A DNA stretch of 34,709 nucleotides from a virus, in IMG/VR virus record IMGVR_UViG_3300036804_000118, positions 1-34,709 of that record; one strand, given 5' to 3'. Below, one piece after another: positions 6,521 through 13,715 of the stretch. The notes under the pieces are model-generated. The model ran no database searches, had not been told where the DNA came from, and saw only the letters and a list, made by a program, of their open reading frames with translations. Every line of letters starts with the position of its first letter. Position 1 is the stretch's first letter. Made by a program: the position numbers and the translations under genes.

Positions 6521-6756
6521 ATGATGTCCCCGACGTCGTGCAGGCCGGCCAGGTCGATCAGCTCGTCGGAGACTTCCGCGCCGAGCGCGAGCATGCCTTC
6601 GATCATTCGCCCGAACTGGGCCGGGTCGACGTCGTAGGCAGCGCGGATCGTCACCGGGTCGGCGCCGCCGTTCATCGCGGTTATGCGGTCCATCGCATCG
6701 CGGACCTGGGCGGCCCAGTCGTCCCGCGTCTTGACGACGTACCAGCGGCCCCTCAC
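6517..6756 (-). CDS. Unknown small early protein
   Basis: A 79-residue protein from GTG 6756 (GTGA overlap). It begins 'RGRWYVVKTRDDWAAQVRDA' and continues as helices ('VTIRAAYDVDPAQFGRMIEGM'). The pattern resembles a small helical or helix-turn-helix-like fold, but this is weak. It is co-transcribed with the genes on both sides. Confidence 0.65.
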   Translation of the reverse strand: MRGRWYVVKTRDDWAAQVRDAMDRITAMNGGADPVTIRAAYDVDPAQFGRMIEGMLALGAEVSDELIDLAGLHDVGDII

Positions 6757-7130
6757 GGCTCCGGTTCCGTTCCGCTCTCGCCCGCGCCGGGCTCCTCGGG
6801 TGACAGCGGGTCGGGCATGTCCTTGAAGGTCTGCTCGATCTCGTCTTCGAGGTCGAGCGGCAGCGTGGTCTGACCGGTGCGGAACTCCAGCGCGCGGCGG
6901 ATCAGCTTCTCGGCCGCCATCAGGTCCGCGGGAAGCACCACCTCCGCGCGGCGTATCCGGATCGTGGCGGCCTCTTCGCCGTTGTCGCTGTCGATCGTGA
7001 CGCGGCGGCAGTCCACGATGGCGATCACGGCGCGGTACCGCTTGGGGTCGGCGATCAGCTCGGCGGCGATGGCGTAGAGGCCGTTCTCGTCTCCCTTGGG
7101 CAGAACTGCGTTCGTCTTGACGGTGGGCAT
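6753..7130 (-). CDS. Unknown conserved-looking early protein
   Basis: A 125-residue protein starting at ATG 7130 with GAGGAAG as ribosome binding site. Residues 1-90 alternate strands and helices ('YAIAAELIADPKRYRAVIAI', 'VDCRRVTIDSDNGEEAATIR', 'EKLIRRALEFRTGQTTLPLD') and the last 30 residues are acidic and disordered. Phage proteins that modulate replication or recombination often look like this, but no family can be named. It is the first gene after a strong hairpin, so it may be expressed at a different level from recT. Confidence 0.65.
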   Translation of the reverse strand: MPTVKTNAVLPKGDENGLYAIAAELIADPKRYRAVIAIVDCRRVTIDSDNGEEAATIRIRRAEVVLPADLMAAEKLIRRALEFRTGQTTLPLDLEDEIEQTFKDMPDPLSPEEPGAGESGTEPEP

Positions 7131-7222
7131 TGCTTCACTTCCTCGTGGTGGCGGTGCTGGGGGAGATTGGCGGCCGGCGCGCCCGCGCCCGTGGACGCGA
7201 TGCGCGGGCGCGACGGCCCAGA

Positions 7223-7259
7223 CCGCGCGGGGGAACAGGGGTGGCGTTTCCCCGCGCGG
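7223..7259 (-). terminator. 14-bp stem-loop in the early operon
   Basis: Bases 7223-7236 pair with 7246-7259 over 14 positions (one G-T wobble), with a 9-base loop. It lies 12 bases beyond the stop of the leftward gene 7271-7504 and before the start of gene 6753-7130. No U tract follows. It could act as a transcription terminator, attenuator or RNA-processing site that reduces expression of the downstream early genes. The flanking bases 7131-7270 hold no gene. Confidence 0.5.
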
Positions 7260-7270
7260 CCGTCCGGGGG

Positions 7271-7504
7271 TCACGGCGGGTTAATGTCCGGGTCGTCGCG
7301 GACCGGCTCACCGAGCGCCGCGATGCGGTTGAGTCCCTGCCGGTTCAGCGCGATCAGGTGCACCCGCAGCTTCCACAGGTCGCGGACCTCGGCGATCAGG
7401 GCGGCGACGTGCTCAGCTTGCAGCGCGCCCCGGTCGTCGTAGTTGAAGCACAGGTCCGCGCGCTTCTCGATCATCTCCAGGTCGTCATTGGTCAGTCCCG
7501 GCAT
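7271..7504 (-). CDS. Unknown small early protein
   Basis: A 77-residue protein from ATG 7504, with AGGAGGG as a strong ribosome binding site lying inside the end of recT. It is helical and charged: 'LTNDDLEMIEKRADLCFNYD' followed by 'DVAALIAEVRDLWKLR'-like segments and an acidic end. It overlaps recT by 20 bases. No function is recognised. Confidence 0.7.
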   Translation of the reverse strand: MPGLTNDDLEMIEKRADLCFNYDDRGALQAEHVAALIAEVRDLWKLRVHLIALNRQGLNRIAALGEPVRDDPDINPP

Positions 7505-8555
7505 CGGTGGTTCCCTCCTGTCCGGGTTCGTCGGGAGGCGGTTCGGCGGGCGGTTCGTCGGGCTCGTCCTCGCGGCGGTCGCTGTCGCGGACCGCCCGGA
7601 GCGCATCGAGGCGCTTGAGCACGACGTCGATCTCGTCGCGGGTGAGGTGGCCGGTCGAGGTGACCTTGCGGCCCGCCCACGTCGACACCAGCGCCAGCCC
7701 TTCCTCGGGGCCGGTGATCTGGATGTCTTTCAACGCCGCGTGAAGCTTGTTCAGCTGCGACCTGGTGGGCCGGGGCGTGCCGGGCGGCGGCTGGGTTGAC
7801 TCCGGTTCGGGCGGCGGCCGCTGATCGGGCACGGTCAGCGGCGGGGCGGCGGGCAGCGCGGCGCGCGCCGCTGTGGTGCGGCGGCGCGACCCGCGCGACG
7901 CCGGCCGGTCGTCGCCGGATTCGGGGGTCGCGGCGTCGGGCGCTGCCTCGCTGCCCGCGTCGCCGTCCTCTACTTCCTCGGCGAGCAGCGGGAGGCCGAG
8001 CATGGCGTCTGCCGCGATCCAGCGGCAGACCTCGGCGGTGGCCCGCGCGACGAGCATCGACTTGGTTTGCTTGCGCCAGTTGCCGTCCGGGTGGCCGGGA
8101 TAGAGCCCCGCCTGCTTCGCCCGGTCGAGGTCCCATGTCGAAAACTGCCAGTCATCGGTCCCGGCGCGCCGCCCGCGCACGATGGCGCGGACGCTGGTCG
8201 GTTCCACCACGACGATCTCATGGCCGTGACGGAGCAGCAGCGCCCGCGCGGCGATCGCGTACATTGCGACGGTCCCGCGGATGATGACGAACGCGCGCAG
8301 CGATGCCATCGGCCCGAACTCGAGTTCCTGGCCGGCCAGCAGCACCGCGCTGATCTGCGCGACGGTGGATTCAAGGTCAAGGACGCGCTTGGACGGGTCG
8401 CGTTCTTGCGGGTTGGTCCACACCCGCAGGTGATCGGGCACGAATGCGGTGGGCGCGAGGGCCTTCGCGATACCGGCTGCGGCCTGGGCCTCCTCTGCCC
8501 AGCCGCGCAGCGACATGATCCCGGGGGCCTGGTCGCGGGGTGCTCGGGCGGCCAT
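7485..8555 (-). CDS. recT: RecT-family single-strand annealing protein
   Basis: A 356-residue protein whose residues 30-190 match the RecT family as seen in actinophages: 'ISAVLLAGQELEFGPMASLR' is followed by 'FVIIRGTVAMYAIAARALLL', a beta-rich section, 'WDLDRAKQAGL' and the signature 'KSMLVARATAEVCRWIAADA'. It would anneal complementary single strands during recombination with the neighbouring exonuclease. The C-terminal part (from about 200) is a disordered Pro/Arg-rich linker ending in a small helical domain ('QLNKLHAALKDIQITGPEEG') and an acidic tail, longer than usual. Its ATG overlaps the stop of an 11-codon leader frame (TGATG), so translation may be coupled. An internal Met at residue 14 is an alternative start. 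Confidence 0.85.
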   Translation of the reverse strand: MAARAPRDQAPGIMSLRGWAEEAQAAAGIAKALAPTAFVPDHLRVWTNPQERDPSKRVLDLESTVAQISAVLLAGQELEFGPMASLRAFVIIRGTVAMYAIAARALLLRHGHEIVVVEPTSVRAIVRGRRAGTDDWQFSTWDLDRAKQAGLYPGHPDGNWRKQTKSMLVARATAEVCRWIAADAMLGLPLLAEEVEDGDAGSEAAPDAATPESGDDRPASRGSRRRTTAARAALPAAPPLTVPDQRPPPEPESTQPPPGTPRPTRSQLNKLHAALKDIQITGPEEGLALVSTWAGRKVTSTGHLTRDEIDVVLKRLDALRAVRDSDRREDEPDEPPAEPPPDEPGQEGTTDAGTDQ

Positions 8556-8590
8556 CAGGGCGCCGCCCTAGCTATAGTGGGGTTGTTCAT
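8555..8590 (-). CDS. 11-residue leader ORF coupled to recT
   Basis: ATG 8590 follows a strong ribosome binding site (GAGAGGAG) and encodes MNNPTIARAAP before a TGA that overlaps the recT start as TGATG. The good ribosome binding site belongs to this frame, not directly to recT. It may serve to couple ribosome entry to recT. Alternatively it marks the true N-terminus in a frame-shifted assembly. Confidence 0.4.
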   Translation of the reverse strand: MNNPTIARAAP

Positions 8591-8692
8591 CTCGGGGCAA
8601 CTCCTCTCGTCCTTCGGGATGGGCCGGGTTAGCGGCAAGCCGACGGGTACGCCAGCCAGGCCAGTTCGGGCGGGCCCGCCCTTGCCGCGTCT

Positions 8693-9499
8693 TTAGGCCG
8701 GCTCCAGCTCTGCCGGAGCCGGGGCGGCGCTCCCGCCGATCCACCCGTCGGTGGTGTCGGCGCGGTCGTAGAGCCACCGCAGGTGAGTGAAGTAGTCGAA
8801 CGTCGACGGGCCGGTATCGACCGGGCGCAACTCCCACGCGTCCGAGCGGATCCACACCACGCCGCAGCGCTGGATGCCGAGCCACTCCATGGGACGCTCG
8901 TCGTCGGGGTGCGCGGGGTCCACGAACACCTCCGCGTTGGTGTACGCGGACGCCTGCAAGGCTGACTCAGGCCAGATCCCCGAACGGGTCGACTTCAGTT
9001 CGAGCAGCCACCGGCACGCGGGGATGTGGTCAAGGTCGACGGTGAGCGCGGGCAGGTCGGCCACCAGGTCCGCGGTGCCGCAGTAACGGTGCGTGCGGCT
9101 CGCTACGACGAGTTCGATCCCGCCGATCAGCGGCACCGGCTCAACGGTGTCGAGGAAATCGCGGTACGCCTCGACGTGCCCCTGCAGTTCCTCGGGCACG
9201 AGCGGGTTTTCGCCTTGCACCTGGGCGCCCGCGATCTTGTGGATCTCGGTGCCGCGCTTGGCGGCCTTGTCGCGGTCATGGCGGTAGGCGTGGTGCAGCC
9301 GCTCGTGGCGCTCGGACAGGCGCAGCCCGGCGAGCTCGTCCCAGTAGTCGATGGCTTCGTCGGCGGCCTTGCGGGCGGCCCAGTCGGTGAGCCCCGACTT
9401 TGGCATCGTCGCGCCCAGCACCGTCGTGACGCCGGGCACCTTCGCGCCGTCCACGTAGTACGCGTGACCGGTACCGTACTTTCGTCGCTTCACGGTCAT
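8693..9499 (-). CDS. RecB-like PD-(D/E)XK exonuclease
   Basis: A 268-residue nuclease of the Cas4/RecB-like exonuclease group. It has the N-terminal 'VPGVTTVLGATMPKSGL' segment, GTEIH at 83-87, Asp144 in 'GTADLVADL', Glu167-x-Lys169 in 'LLELKSTRSG' and the Q-x3-Y motif in 'LQASAYTNAEVF'. This gives the H-D-ExK-Q order of RecB-family exonucleases. It would resect double-stranded ends to produce single strands for RecT. ATG 9499 is chosen over GTG 9538 because the extra N-terminal residues look unrelated. A plausible promoter lies about 90 bases upstream. Confidence 0.85.
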   Translation of the reverse strand: MTVKRRKYGTGHAYYVDGAKVPGVTTVLGATMPKSGLTDWAARKAADEAIDYWDELAGLRLSERHERLHHAYRHDRDKAAKRGTEIHKIAGAQVQGENPLVPEELQGHVEAYRDFLDTVEPVPLIGGIELVVASRTHRYCGTADLVADLPALTVDLDHIPACRWLLELKSTRSGIWPESALQASAYTNAEVFVDPAHPDDERPMEWLGIQRCGVVWIRSDAWELRPVDTGPSTFDYFTHLRWLYDRADTTDGWIGGSAAPAPAELEPA

Positions 9500-9589
9500 C
9501 GCGTGTCCAACCAGCCGTAACCAGGTATTTCGTTCCACAGAAGCACCGTGCGGCCAAAAGCGGAACCGGCCTCCACCTCGGGATACTGA

Positions 9590-9618
9590 AATCTATCGAT
9601 CTGGTAAGTGTTGATCAA
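9590..9618 (-). promoter_or_regulatory. Candidate sigma-70-type promoter for exonuclease/recT
   Basis: On the minus strand TTGATC (9618-9613) and TAGATT (9595-9590) are separated by 17 bases, each matching four of six consensus positions. The stretch is an AT-rich island in a GC-rich genome, with palindromes TTGATCAA and AATCGATT around the -35. Transcription would begin near 9583, ahead of the exonuclease gene. Bases 9500-9614 hold no other gene. Confidence 0.55.
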
Positions 9619-9926
9619 TCGATTGCACCCCCCTCAGTGCCCGATTGGCCCGAAAAGCGGGCTTTCACCTGCGGATTCTCATGCGACGGTGCATGCGAAA
9701 CGGAACGTGCATCTGCACTGACCGCGATCGCGCGCGCGACCGCACGTGCAGCCGCAAGGTCCGGGGCGGTGACCGTCAGCGGCTTGAAGGGGAACCCCGG
9801 CCACGTCGCCGCGAAGACGTGCCCGCACCGGCATGCCTGGTCGCTGGTCTTGATTTCGGCGTCCCATTCGCCGGTGACCTTGGCGCCGCACTCGGGGCAA
9901 GCCAGCGGGGCCTTGAGGCGGATCAC
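9615..9926 (-). CDS. Zinc-ribbon-containing small protein
   Basis: A 103-residue protein starting at GTG 9926 (GTGA overlap with the XRE gene). The N-terminal 40 residues contain CPECG and later CRCGH, a likely zinc ribbon. A hydrophobic 'WPGFPFKPLTVTAPDLAAAR' segment follows, then an Ala-rich helix and a polar tail. The stop lies inside the candidate promoter for the exonuclease gene. Co-transcription with the XRE regulator suggests a regulatory or DNA-binding accessory role, but this is inference. Confidence 0.65.
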   Translation of the reverse strand: MIRLKAPLACPECGAKVTGEWDAEIKTSDQACRCGHVFAATWPGFPFKPLTVTAPDLAAARAVARAIAVSADARSVSHAPSHENPQVKARFSGQSGTEGGAID

Positions 9927-10162
9927 GGCGCTGCCCCGAGCAGCTCGCCGGGCTGGTGCCCGTAGAACTGCGCAAGCCGCACCAGCAGTCCGAGGCTCGG
10001 CGCGCGCGCGGTGCGCCCGTGCTCAAGCTCGGCGAGCCAGGCGACGGACACGCCGACTTCGAGCCATACCTGTTCGCGCGACAGCCCGGCGTCGTCGCGC
10101 CACTGCCGCAGTTTCGCGTGGTCGTACAGGCGCCCGGCGTCATCGGGCGCGGTGGCAGTCAT
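9923..10162 (-). CDS. XRE-family helix-turn-helix regulator
   Basis: A 79-residue protein that is almost entirely one Cro/C1-type helix-turn-helix: 'KLRQWRDDAGLSREQVWLEV' followed by 'GVSVAWLAELEHGRTARAPS' and 'LLVRLAQFYGHQPGELL'. It would bind operator DNA as a dimer and may control the lysis/lysogeny choice or the early operon. ATG 10162 is preferred; an open extension to 10222 is Arg-rich and unconvincing. It is the first gene of the leftward early operon and lies downstream of integrase. It is shorter than a full C1 repressor and has no dimerisation or protease domain. Confidence 0.8.
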   Translation of the reverse strand: MTATAPDDAGRLYDHAKLRQWRDDAGLSREQVWLEVGVSVAWLAELEHGRTARAPSLGLLVRLAQFYGHQPGELLGAAP

Positions 10163-10302
10163 CAGACCCGTCTCCACAAGATCGCTGACCGGCCGCCGCG
10201 CGCGCCCCGAAGGCGCCCGCACGAGCGGGGCAGGGTGCGGGCAGACAGCGCGCGGCGGCCGGAACTAAAGGGATCTCGGGTGTTTCGCGCCTTCCCGAAG
10301 CG

Positions 10303-10366
10303 GCGACGCCGGGGCTTTAACGCCCGTCCGGTGGGCGACGCCGGGGCTTTAGCGCCCGTCCGGTGG
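10303..10366. repeat. Two tandem 32-bp repeats with internal hairpins
   Basis: Bases 10303-10334 and 10335-10366 are 32-base direct repeats differing at one position. Each contains GGGGCTTTA followed by a CGCCC...GGGCG hairpin. A partial third unit follows. They lie in the gene-free gap (10223-10469) between integrase and the XRE gene and could be protein-binding sites controlling the early operon. Confidence 0.7.
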
Positions 10367-10420
10367 GCGTCCGGGGTGTGTCTCGCTCCCGGCAGGCGGT
10401 GAAACTGGCGCAAACGCCAA

Positions 10421-10448
10421 CGGCTACCGACACTAATGTCGGTAGCCG
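10421..10448 (-). terminator. Perfect 12-bp hairpin downstream of integrase
   Basis: CGGCTACCGACA (10421-10432) is followed by the loop CTAA and the exact complement (10437-10448). It starts about 20 bases past the integrase stop. A smaller hairpin, TGGCG-CAAA-CGCCA, follows at 10406-10419. No U tract is present, so it may be a terminator of the Rho-assisted kind, or a dyad binding site or attachment-site element. Confidence 0.5.
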
Positions 10449-10469
10449 GATGGCGTCAACCCCTGCGGT

Positions 10470-11921
10470 TTAGGCTGGCAGATCCTCGGTTGCGGTGAAC
10501 TCCCCGTTCGTCACGGTGACGAGCCTCTTCGTCGCCAGGATCTTGAAACCGTTCCTGGCCAGCCACGGCCCCCGCTGGTGCGGCTCGACTTCCAGCCACA
10601 GCGCGGCGTACCGGTCCCCGGTCTCGGTGTACTCGATCGTGTCGGGGACGATCACGGCGTTCATGAGCTCGCGCCGCTCAGCGCGCAGCGCCTGGTGCCG
10701 CTGCTCGTACTCGTCGTCTTCAAGGTCCATCGATGCTAGCTGTCCGGTCTCGAACTGGATCTCCGCAAGCCGCGCGTCGCGCTTGGCCTCGTTGCCGGGG
10801 ATAACCGTATGGGCCCTTACGGGCGTGTCCCACGATGCGGCGATGATGCGGTCGACCGCCGGTTCCAGAACATCGCGCCGCACCGTGTTCCCGCAGCTCT
10901 TGCGGCCCGCGCCCCGCCCGGTGCACCAGTAATACTCAAACTGGCTCTTGCGGTACTGCTCGGGGTTGCCGCTCTTTTTCCGGTACATCGGCGAGTCGTC
11001 GCAGTTGCCGCAGAAAAGGGCTGTGGTCAGGGGGGCACGGTTCTCGACGTTCCTCGGCCCGTGCTTGGGACGATTCGAGAGCGCCTTGTTAGCGCCGGCC
11101 CAGATCGCCGCATTCACAAGCGGCTCATTGCGCGACAGGGTGCGCCCGAACGTCTTGGTCTCCTCGTCCCACTCGCAGCGGTGCCCCATGTACGTCGGGC
11201 ACCGGACAAGCTTGTTTATGGAACTGGCCCACCAGCGCCGACCGGTTACCTCGTAGAGCCACGCGGCGATCATCGCGAGGCTTTCGCCGTCGATAACCCG
11301 GCCGAAGAGTTCCGGGATGATCGCCCGGCCATCGTCAGTCGGCACGAGCCAGTGATCGTATTTGACGCCAACCGACTGATAGCCGAACGGCGGACGGCCC
11401 ATGAACTTACCGCCCTCGCGCAGCTTGGCTTGCGCGCGGCGAATGCGTTCCTGCATGTGCTCCCATTCGGCGGCCGCGTGCTTGGCGTTCGCCTCCCAGC
11501 TCCACTCGTCGCCGGCGTCGCGGGGCGGCCACTGCGGTCCGTTCACTATGATCAGCCGCTTTCCGTTCTCCTCGGCCCACAGCCGGATACGCGCCTCGTC
11601 GGCCCAGCAGCCGCGGGAAAGCCGGTCATTGGAGGTGGCGAGGATGCCATCGTAAAGCGCCATCCGCTCCGGGTCCTTGACCCACGGGCGAAGTTCCGGG
11701 CGGTCCCACGGCGCGACCTTGCCGCTTTTCACGTCGGCCGCGACGTCCACGATGATGTGTTTGTTGAGGTCGGCCCACTCGCGTCCGCGCTCGTCCTGGG
11801 TTTCGATGCCGATCGACCGGAGTTCACGTCCGTTTCCATCGGTGACCTTGTTGCTCTTACGCGCTGCGAGCACTAGCCGAAGTTGCTGCGGATTACCTGA
11901 TGTGGTGGCGGAATAAGACAT
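10470..11921 (-). CDS. int: Large serine integrase
   Basis: A 483-residue site-specific recombinase of the large serine family. The catalytic domain opens 'LRLVLAARKSNK', with Ser23 as the likely nucleophile, and has the DRLSRG motif near residue 100. The recombinase domain includes 'LREGGKFMGRPPFGYQ', and a zinc ribbon carries 'FCGNCDDSPMYRKK' and 'YYWCTGRGAGRKSCGN'. A coiled-coil stretch ('EIQFETGQLASMDLEDDEYE') follows. It would integrate the phage at a host attB through attP without host factors. No ribosome binding site is visible; a TAAAAT box ends six bases before ATG 11921, so the mRNA may be leaderless. No recombination directionality factor is obvious nearby. Confidence 0.95.
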   Translation of the reverse strand: MSYSATTSGNPQQLRLVLAARKSNKVTDGNGRELRSIGIETQDERGREWADLNKHIIVDVAADVKSGKVAPWDRPELRPWVKDPERMALYDGILATSNDRLSRGCWADEARIRLWAEENGKRLIIVNGPQWPPRDAGDEWSWEANAKHAAAEWEHMQERIRRAQAKLREGGKFMGRPPFGYQSVGVKYDHWLVPTDDGRAIIPELFGRVIDGESLAMIAAWLYEVTGRRWWASSINKLVRCPTYMGHRCEWDEETKTFGRTLSRNEPLVNAAIWAGANKALSNRPKHGPRNVENRAPLTTALFCGNCDDSPMYRKKSGNPEQYRKSQFEYYWCTGRGAGRKSCGNTVRRDVLEPAVDRIIAASWDTPVRAHTVIPGNEAKRDARLAEIQFETGQLASMDLEDDEYEQRHQALRAERRELMNAVIVPDTIEYTETGDRYAALWLEVEPHQRGPWLARNGFKILATKRLVTVTNGEFTATEDLPA

Positions 11922-11956
11922 ATGTCTATTTTAACAGGTGAGCACTTATCAAGTGT
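11922..11956 (-). promoter_or_regulatory. Integrase promoter region with dyads
   Basis: The minus strand has TAAAAT at 11933-11928, directly followed by AGACAT and the integrase ATG, so transcription would start at or next to the start codon. The -35 region is weak. GACATATGTC at 11917-11926 is a perfect palindrome over the start codon, and CACTT-ATC-AAGTG lies at 11943-11955. Serine-integrase attP sites often lie immediately upstream of the gene, so attP may be within 11922-12040; this is inference. Confidence 0.45.
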
Positions 11957-12040
11957 CATGTGGTCATCTTTGAAGCCTGATCATGGGCCCTTTTCGATGT
12001 CCGATCGCGTATTCGGACCTATGCGAAAAGTGATGATTTT

Positions 12041-12061
12041 GCTAGAATATCGCGATCTAGC
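12041..12061 (+). promoter_or_regulatory. Candidate -10 box inside a 21-bp operator-like dyad
   Basis: TAGAAT (12043-12048) matches five of six -10 positions. It is embedded in GCTAGA (12041-12046) and its exact inverse TCTAGC (12056-12061), separated by nine bases. The -35 is weak. A repressor bound here would block the rightward transcript that reads the genes from 12108. Confidence 0.5.
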
Positions 12062-12107
12062 AGGGCATTTAACGCCCGCTGAAACGATGGTCGGAAGGGA
12101 TTTTCAG

Positions 12108-12335
12108 TTGTCCACCACCAACGCCACCACCCCCCTTTACAGCGCTCTCGTCATCGACGCGCACGGTCCCGCCCGGGTCGAGCAGGTGCAGTCCGCCCCG
12201 GAGGCGCTTTCGTCGCTCGTCGGCGGCTGGCTCGAAGCGATCACCGGCACCTACGCGGGCGAACTGTGGAAGCCCGCGCCGGTGATCGCCCACGCCCGCG
12301 AAATCGGTATCGTCGCCGCTGAAGCCGCGAAGTGA
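12108..12335 (+). CDS. DUF3846-like small protein
   Basis: A 75-residue protein. The segments 'YSALVIDAHGPARVEQV' and 'LSSLVGGWLEAITG' match the pattern of DUF3846 proteins, a small alpha/beta fold common in actinobacteria and their phages. Function is unknown in the family. TTG 12108 is chosen because GGAAGGGA precedes it at good spacing; ATG 12087 is an alternative. It is the first gene of a four-gene rightward operon opposite integrase. Confidence 0.65.
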   Translation: MSTTNATTPLYSALVIDAHGPARVEQVQSAPEALSSLVGGWLEAITGTYAGELWKPAPVIAHAREIGIVAAEAAK

Positions 12336-12592
12336 GCGCCGATCCGCTGACCGCCCAGGAAATCGAGTTCGTCTGCGACCTGCTCGAAACGGTGCTATCG
12401 GACGAGGCGAACACCATGGGAGTTTTCGACGTCACCAGCGGCGGCGCGATGTCGCCCGACGAGGTGACGGAGTACCGCGCTCAACTCGGGAGCGCAGTTC
12501 TGAAACTGCAAGCCATGCGAATGCATGATCCCGCAGCGCTGGTCTGGGGCGCGCGGCTGCTGCAGACGATCAGGAAAGAACAGGAGCAGTAG
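12332..12592 (+). CDS. Unknown small helical protein
   Basis: An 86-residue acidic helical protein from GTG 12332, which overlaps the previous stop (GTGA). It opens 'LTAQEIEFVCDLLETVLSDE' and ends in a basic helix 'LLQTIRKEQEQ'. No domain is recognised. Confidence 0.65.
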   Translation: MSADPLTAQEIEFVCDLLETVLSDEANTMGVFDVTSGGAMSPDEVTEYRAQLGSAVLKLQAMRMHDPAALVWGARLLQTIRKEQEQ

Positions 12593-12595
12593 CAA

Positions 12596-12877
12596 ATGCC
12601 AGCCAGGAAAAGCACGACAGGCCGGAAGTCACCGGCCCGCTTCGAAGGCGACCCGACCACGCAGTTCTCCGCGATCGTGTGGCTGGGCGCGGACGCGGGA
12701 ACGATGCAAAAGTTCTGGTTCGACAGCCCGGTCGAGGCGCTCGCGACGTGCGTGGAGTACCTCAAGCGCGGCTATCAGACGCGACTGTCGGACGGCGCGG
12801 TCCGGCACTTCGCCGAACTGGAGCGGGCGCCGGTCGGCCCGGTGGTCCCGCCGGCGAAGTTCGCCGGGGAGCCGTGA
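12596..12877 (+). CDS. Unknown small protein
   Basis: A 93-residue protein starting at ATG 12596 with a CAGGAG ribosome binding site. It has a basic, disordered N-terminus ('ARKSTTGRKSPARF') and then an alpha/beta stretch ('FSAIVWLGADAGTMQKFWF', 'ALATCVEYLKRGYQTRLSDG'). It is immediately followed by the next gene. No function is recognised. Confidence 0.65.
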   Translation: MPARKSTTGRKSPARFEGDPTTQFSAIVWLGADAGTMQKFWFDSPVEALATCVEYLKRGYQTRLSDGAVRHFAELERAPVGPVVPPAKFAGEP

Positions 12878-13473
12878 TGCTGCGCGATGACGTGATGGAG
12901 GCGCTCGCCGAATACGTCGGGCGCCCGAATGGCTGGGACGCCAGCCCCGAGGTGTTCACGGTCTACGTCCAAGGGCGGCACGTCACTCTGTCGCCGATAC
13001 CGATCCCGCCGGACATATGGTCCCGTTACGAGAAACCGTCGCTGGCGCTGGAGGCGCTCGCCGAGGCGCTGAGCGGGCAGCGCGGCGCGCTGATCGTGCC
13101 GCCGGGCAAGTCGGGGTCATTGCACGCGGTCGCGTTGGTGCACGAGGCGTTCTGGGTCGATGTCGACCGGTCCGACCCGCAGGAGGAGCGGCGCGTGCAG
13201 GCGTTCGTGGATCAAGGCCGGCTTCGTGATCACCCGATGGCGCGGGAGATCCGATTCGCGGTGGCCGTCGACCGCGATGGCGTGACGTATCAGGCGCGTC
13301 ATGTCCGCGGGAAGGTCGGTACGGAGCATGACATGCTGCTGCCCGGCGAACCCGATGCGCAGGCGTCGGGGATCGTGGTGGAGGCGCTTGACCGCCTGGT
13401 GGAGGCGCTCACCGGCGCGAAACCGCAGCAGCGCCCGGAGCCGCGGATGGTGCCGCCGGCGGATATGAACTGA
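12877..13473 (+). CDS. Unknown protein, last of rightward operon
   Basis: A 198-residue protein starting at ATG 12877 (TGATG overlap; GTG 12874 is also possible). It begins 'LRDDVMEALAEYVGRPNGWD' and carries 'FWVDVDRSDPQEERRVQAFV' and 'HDMLLPGEPDAQASGIVVEA'. The mix of strands and helices suggests a globular cytoplasmic protein. No known domain is recognised. Transcription ends at the strong terminator just downstream. Confidence 0.7.
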   Translation: MLRDDVMEALAEYVGRPNGWDASPEVFTVYVQGRHVTLSPIPIPPDIWSRYEKPSLALEALAEALSGQRGALIVPPGKSGSLHAVALVHEAFWVDVDRSDPQEERRVQAFVDQGRLRDHPMAREIRFAVAVDRDGVTYQARHVRGKVGTEHDMLLPGEPDAQASGIVVEALDRLVEALTGAKPQQRPEPRMVPPADMN

Positions 13474-13482
13474 CCCAAACGG

Positions 13483-13523
13483 CGGCCCGCCCGTTCCCCA
13501 GAGCTTTGGGAACGGGCGGGCCG
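13483..13523. terminator. Strong bidirectional Rho-independent terminator
   Basis: A perfect 16-bp stem (13483-13498 with 13508-13523) has a nine-base loop and is followed by TTTTCT on the plus strand. On the minus strand a shorter TTT follows. It lies between the convergent ends of the rightward operon and the holin gene, so it serves both. Confidence 0.9.
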
Positions 13524-13532
13524 TTTTCTATG

Positions 13533-13715
13533 CTAGGCCGGTTCCTTCGGATTGCCGCCGAACACGGCGAACGCGACGGCGATGATCGCGGCCGCCGTCT
13601 CGATCAGCGTCGTGACGAGGCCGGCGAGCTCGTGCAGGTCGAAGCCGAGCGACATTCCGATGCCCGCCGCAGCGGTGACGATCGCCGCGAGCACAGCGCG
13701 GGCGCGCGCGCTCAT
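13533..13715 (-). CDS. Holin-like small membrane protein
   Basis: A 60-residue protein with two hydrophobic segments: 'AVLAAIVTAAAGIGMSLGF' and 'LVTTLIETAAAIIAVAFAVF', separated by a short polar turn (DLHE), and a short C-terminal tail. This is the size and topology of a class II holin. ATG 13715 overlaps the amidase stop (ATGA). Lying at the end of the lysis cassette just after two amidases, it would form the membrane lesion that releases endolysin. Confidence 0.75.
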   Translation of the reverse strand: MSARARAVLAAIVTAAAGIGMSLGFDLHELAGLVTTLIETAAAIIAVAFAVFGGNPKEPA

